DNA of 17,772 bases, taken from NCBI GenBank assembly GCA_015222795.1, contig JADFVY010000093.1:1-17772 (forward strand), in the 5' to 3' direction. Of the stretch, positions 15,374 through 17,772 are shown piece after piece. A program made the translations under genes and the position numbers. Origin of the DNA: Pseudomonadota bacterium (lineage in GTDB: Bacteria; Pseudomonadota; Alphaproteobacteria; UBA8366; JADFVY01). The notes beneath the pieces are model-generated. The model did no database searches. It had not been told where the DNA came from and was given only the letters and a program-made list of their open reading frames with translations. Positions within the stretch are counted from its first letter, which is position 1; each line of letters starts with the position of its first letter.

Positions 15374-16844
15374 GGGAACCCGCCCGCCCTTTTCGGCGGC
15401 GCGAATCGACGATGATGACTTCGCCGCAATGCGGCGGGAAAACCTCGCCCGTTGGCCAACCGGCGCGGAGGTCGATATCGACGAGGCCGTCGCCTACCAC
15501 CAGGCAATGCCGGCGCATAAAAATCTGGCGGCGGTGATACGTAAGGCGGATGCGGAAGGAAGATGCCTGACCCAGCCGCGCGGCGGTTTCGGGACCATGG
15601 AACTGCAACTCGAACTCATGCGCCAGCTTGATCAGGACGGTATGGCCGATATCGTGCCGACCACGACCGACAGCTATACCCGCAACGAACAATGGGAAAA
15701 TGCCGCGGTTGGCATCGAGGAGTCGGAGAAAGCCGGGCGGTCCATGCTGAACGGTTTTCCGATTGTGAATTATGGGCCCAGGGCCGCGCGGCAACTGGTC
15801 GAATCCATCAACAAGCCCGCCATTATCCTTTCGGGCACATCCTTTCCGAAACTGACCAGTGAAGTCGGATTTGCGGCGGGGTACACCGGCTATCTCGGCT
15901 CGGGCCTCGCTTATACGACCTCTTATACAAAGACGGTCTCCATCGAGGATGGAATACGGAACTATCAGTATCTCGACCGGCTTGCCGCGCTCTATCAGGA
16001 AAAGGGCGTGGAACTGCATCGGCGCCAGCCCGGTTTCCTGACCGGCACCAACGTCCCGCCCTGCATCGCGATCATCACCGGCGTAGTCGACGTGCTGCTG
16101 GCCGCGGAACAGGGTGTGCGCAATTACGGGCTGGAGCTGGCGCAGACGCTGCATCTATTTCAGGACGCCGCCGCCATTCGGGCCTGCCGCGAACTGGCCC
16201 AGGAATATCTGGTGAAAGCCGGCTATCACGATGTGTTCACACCGGTAACCTCGCTGCACTGGATGGGCGCCTGGCCTTACGACGACGCCCAGGCCGCCGC
16301 GCTGGTTTCCTACGGTGGGACACTGGCGGCCATCGGCGGCGCGGTAAGCGTGACTACCAAGAGCACGCATGAGGCTTTCGGCATCCCGACGCCGGAAGCC
16401 AACGCGGAGGGCCTGCGCACGACCCGCATGGCGGTTTATCTGGCGCGCCGGATCCGCATGGATGACACGCCGGAATTCAAACGCGAAAAGGAAATGATCT
16501 GTAAAGAAGTCCGCTCGATCATGGACAGGATACTGGAGATGGGCGACGGCGACGTGGCAATCGGCACGGTCCGCGCTTGCGAGGCCGGGGTGCTGGACAT
16601 TCCCTGGTCGCCCAACCAATTTGTAAAAAGCCGGATACTGCCGGCGCGCGATGTGGACGGGTATCTGCGCATCCTGCAGCCGGGCGACATGCCGTTTCCG
16701 AGAGACGTTCTGGATTATCACGAGGAACGGTTGCGGAAACGAGCGGAAAAGGAAGGGGTTACATACGGTCGCGACCTGGCGGTCAGCAGTGTTTACGAGA
16801 TTTCAGAAGGGTTGGAAAAGCTGTTGCCGGTACATACAGGTTGA
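15351..16844 (+). CDS. glmE: Glutamate-mutase-type catalytic E subunit with altered substrate pocket
   Basis: A 497-residue (beta/alpha)8 subunit that would run a radical carbon-skeleton rearrangement with adenosylcobalamin held by the S subunit. Literature active-site positions of the Clostridium cochlearium enzyme map here with one constant offset of +11. Arg66, Arg100, Tyr177, Tyr181, Lys326 and Glu330 are kept as R77, R111, Y188, Y192, K337 and E341. Arg149 is L160 (ILSGT in place of RHGT) and Glu171 is L182 (YLGSG in place of FEGGG). Arg149 is part of the carboxylate claw and Glu171 contacts the substrate amino group, so glutamate is an unlikely substrate. The start is ATG 15351, with AGAGGTG about 4 nt upstream, overlapping glmL. 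The stop lies inside the -35 box of the next promoter. The fold call is very sure; the substrate is unknown. The symbol gives the family only. Confidence 0.9.
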   Translation: MSNAAQAEGTRPPFSAARIDDDDFAAMRRENLARWPTGAEVDIDEAVAYHQAMPAHKNLAAVIRKADAEGRCLTQPRGGFGTMELQLELMRQLDQDGMADIVPTTTDSYTRNEQWENAAVGIEESEKAGRSMLNGFPIVNYGPRAARQLVESINKPAIILSGTSFPKLTSEVGFAAGYTGYLGSGLAYTTSYTKTVSIEDGIRNYQYLDRLAALYQEKGVELHRRQPGFLTGTNVPPCIAIITGVVDVLLAAEQGVRNYGLELAQTLHLFQDAAAIRACRELAQEYLVKAGYHDVFTPVTSLHWMGAWPYDDAQAAALVSYGGTLAAIGGAVSVTTKSTHEAFGIPTPEANAEGLRTTRMAVYLARRIRMDDTPEFKREKEMICKEVRSIMDRILEMGDGDVAIGTVRACEAGVLDIPWSPNQFVKSRILPARDVDGYLRILQPGDMPFPRDVLDYHEERLRKRAEKEGVTYGRDLAVSSVYEISEGLEKLLPVHTG

Positions 16845-16870
16845 CAGTATCCGCGGCTACTTTCTAAAAT
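16841..16870 (+). promoter_or_regulatory. Promoter of the TTT receptor gene overlapping the mutase stop
   Basis: A perfect TTGACA (16841-16846), which overlaps the mutase E stop codon, is followed after 18 nt by TAAAAT (16865-16870; 5 of 6 matches to TATAAT). Transcription would start near 16877. This allows the receptor gene to be expressed apart from the upstream enzymes. Confidence 0.7.
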
Positions 16871-16890
16871 GAGATATCGTGTCTCGTTTT
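16866..16890 (+). promoter_or_regulatory. Palindromic operator overlapping the predicted start site
   Basis: GAGATATCGTGTCTC (16871-16885) with flanking AAAA (16866-16869) and TTTT (16887-16890) is an imperfect palindrome centred at 16878, with 9 of 12 symmetric pairs complementary. It covers the predicted transcription start near 16877, a typical repressor position. Size and AT-rich arms resemble sites of IclR-family proteins, so the IclR product of this operon is the obvious candidate, though a GntR-type protein cannot be excluded. Confidence 0.6.
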
Positions 16891-16986
16891 TTGATATTCT
16901 GGCACTGACTGTGAATTTGTGCCGCAAAAGCGAGAATCCCGGTGGTAATGAGCAGGCCGCTGTTGTTAACCTGTCGCCACCGTAAC

Positions 16987-17000
16987 GTTGCCACGGCAAC
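16987..17000. promoter_or_regulatory. Second short palindrome in the receptor leader
   Basis: GTTGCC-AC-GGCAAC is a perfect 6-bp inverted repeat with a 2-nt spacer, about 42 bp before the receptor start codon. The gap is too small for an RNA loop, so a protein-binding site is more likely. It shares the TTGCC...GGCAA halves with the inverted repeat at 11416-11432 but has a different spacing. Confidence 0.4.
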
Positions 17001-17041
17001 ATCAACCTAACGGCAGAAATATGCCAACGGGAGGAACTTTA

Positions 17042-17772
17042 ATGAATACAAAACTCAAATGGGGTGTGCCCGTCCTTGGACTGGTCGCCGCGATCGCCAT
17101 GGGCCTGCCGGCCCAGGCGGACAAACACAGCACATTGCCGGACACGATGGACAAGCCGGGCGGATTCCCGGAACGTCCCCTTTCCATGATCGTGCCCTAC
17201 GGCCCGGGCGGCGGTTCCGGCCAGGTTTCGCGTGGCATGATCCAGGGCGTCAAGGACGCCACCGGCATCGACATTACGCCGGATTACAAGCCGGGTGGGT
17301 CCGGCATGGTCGGCCTGAAGACCTACATGGCGGCCCCGGCGGACGGTTACACAGTGCTTGAGCATATCGACGATGCGACCAGCGCATTCGCGATCGGTAA
17401 AAGCGATATTCACCCCGCCAACGATTTGATCCCGCTGGTTATTTCGCAAATCACCTTCAGCCAGATCTATATTCGCACCAATGAAGATCGCTTCACCGAC
17501 TGGGCCTCATACGTCGAGTACGTCAAATCCCGGGACGGCAAGTCGACCATCGCCAACGTGGCCGGCGAAGGCTCGATGGAGCGCGTCAACATGAACCGCA
17601 TCGCCGGCGATTTCGGCATGAAGGCTCAGCAGATCAGCTTCGACAAGGGTGGCCCGCGCTACGCGGCGTTGAAGGGCGGCCAGGTCGATGCGCTGTTCGA
17701 GCAGCCGGGCGACGTGCGCGGCTTCCTGGAAAGCGGCGACTTCAAGCCGATCCTGACCCTGCTGCATGAACG
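17042..17772 (+). CDS. Tripartite tricarboxylate transporter substrate receptor (TctC/Bug family), 3' end beyond window
   Basis: Secreted periplasmic receptor that would bind a carboxylate and hand it to a TctAB-type membrane transporter, presumably encoded downstream of the window. The visible part is 243 codons of an open frame running off the end. A signal peptide is clear (basic MNTKLK, hydrophobic core GVPVLGLVAAIAM, likely cleavage after PAQA at residue 26). The Bug signature follows: FPERPLSMIVPYGPGGGSG, KPGGSGMVG, AAPADGYTVLE, and later GGQVDALF. In most relatives an Asp follows the glycine loop (GGxxDxxAR); here the sequence is GGGSGQVSR, so that residue is Gly. GGAGG lies 7 nt before the ATG at 17042. 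Its position behind the mutase genes suggests that it supplies their substrate. Confidence 0.88.
   Translation, partial: MNTKLKWGVPVLGLVAAIAMGLPAQADKHSTLPDTMDKPGGFPERPLSMIVPYGPGGGSGQVSRGMIQGVKDATGIDITPDYKPGGSGMVGLKTYMAAPADGYTVLEHIDDATSAFAIGKSDIHPANDLIPLVISQITFSQIYIRTNEDRFTDWASYVEYVKSRDGKSTIANVAGEGSMERVNMNRIAGDFGMKAQQISFDKGGPRYAALKGGQVDALFEQPGDVRGFLESGDFKPILTLLHE

Noticed and set aside
15351..16844. Plain annotation as methylaspartate mutase acting on glutamate
   Set aside because: The fold and partners fit, but the replacement of Arg149 and Glu171 by leucine makes glutamate an unlikely substrate; only the family assignment is kept.
16845..17041. Cobalamin riboswitch before the receptor gene or elsewhere in the mutase region
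   Set aside because: A fragment (GAATCCCGGTGG) recalls part of the motif, but the B12 box and the other conserved segments are missing, and nothing like it lies upstream of iclR.

Overview
The window is GC-rich, densely coded bacterial chromosome. Its protein families (ubiTUV, a DUF1127 protein, tripartite tricarboxylate transporter receptor, GcvA-type LysR) and the short palindromic repeat pair suggest an alphaproteobacterium, possibly Rhodospirillales-like. The lineage is my inference and no rRNA marker is present.

Layout. Positions 1-253 hold a compact repeat built from nested palindromes: 28-bp terminal inverted repeats enclose two large hairpins. It lies directly upstream of an RND efflux permease (279-3494, +). 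A pair of inverted 45-bp palindromic units (3532-3669) separates the permease from a convergent DUF695-RraB fusion gene (3705-4454, -). A small unrecognised gene (4646-5125, +) follows. Next is the minus-strand, translationally coupled ubiT-ubiU-ubiV operon (7689 down to 5139) for O2-independent ubiquinone hydroxylation, with an FNR-type box at the position expected of a class II FNR promoter. Upstream on the same strand are a DAO-family FAD oxidoreductase (9127-7784) and a DUF1127 protein (9585-9250), then a divergent GcvA-like LysR regulator (9716-10642, +) and a TauE/SafE permease (11384-10632, -).

The most interesting region is 11552-17772 (+). An IclR regulator is followed 5 bp later by an enolase-superfamily (MR/MLE) enzyme, then by the three parts of an adenosylcobalamin-dependent glutamate-mutase-type system: B12-binding S subunit, MutL-type ATPase reactivase, and E catalytic subunit. 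The four enzyme and accessory genes all overlap their neighbours. After a new promoter comes a TctC/Bug-type solute receptor, cut by the window end. The canonical next enzyme of the methylaspartate pathway, methylaspartate ammonia-lyase, is not in the window. In the E subunit, literature active-site residues of clostridial glutamate mutase map at one constant offset of +11. The radical and cofactor residues and two substrate arginines are kept, but Arg149 and Glu171, which bind a substrate carboxylate and the amino group, are both leucine. I infer a B12 carbon-skeleton mutase acting on something other than glutamate, probably a non-amino carboxylate imported by the receptor, processed with the enolase-superfamily enzyme and controlled by the IclR protein. 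A palindromic operator candidate overlaps the predicted receptor start site, and a related sequence lies upstream of iclR.

No rRNA, tRNA, CRISPR array, transposase or integrase was seen. No gene-free stretch exceeds 300 bases.
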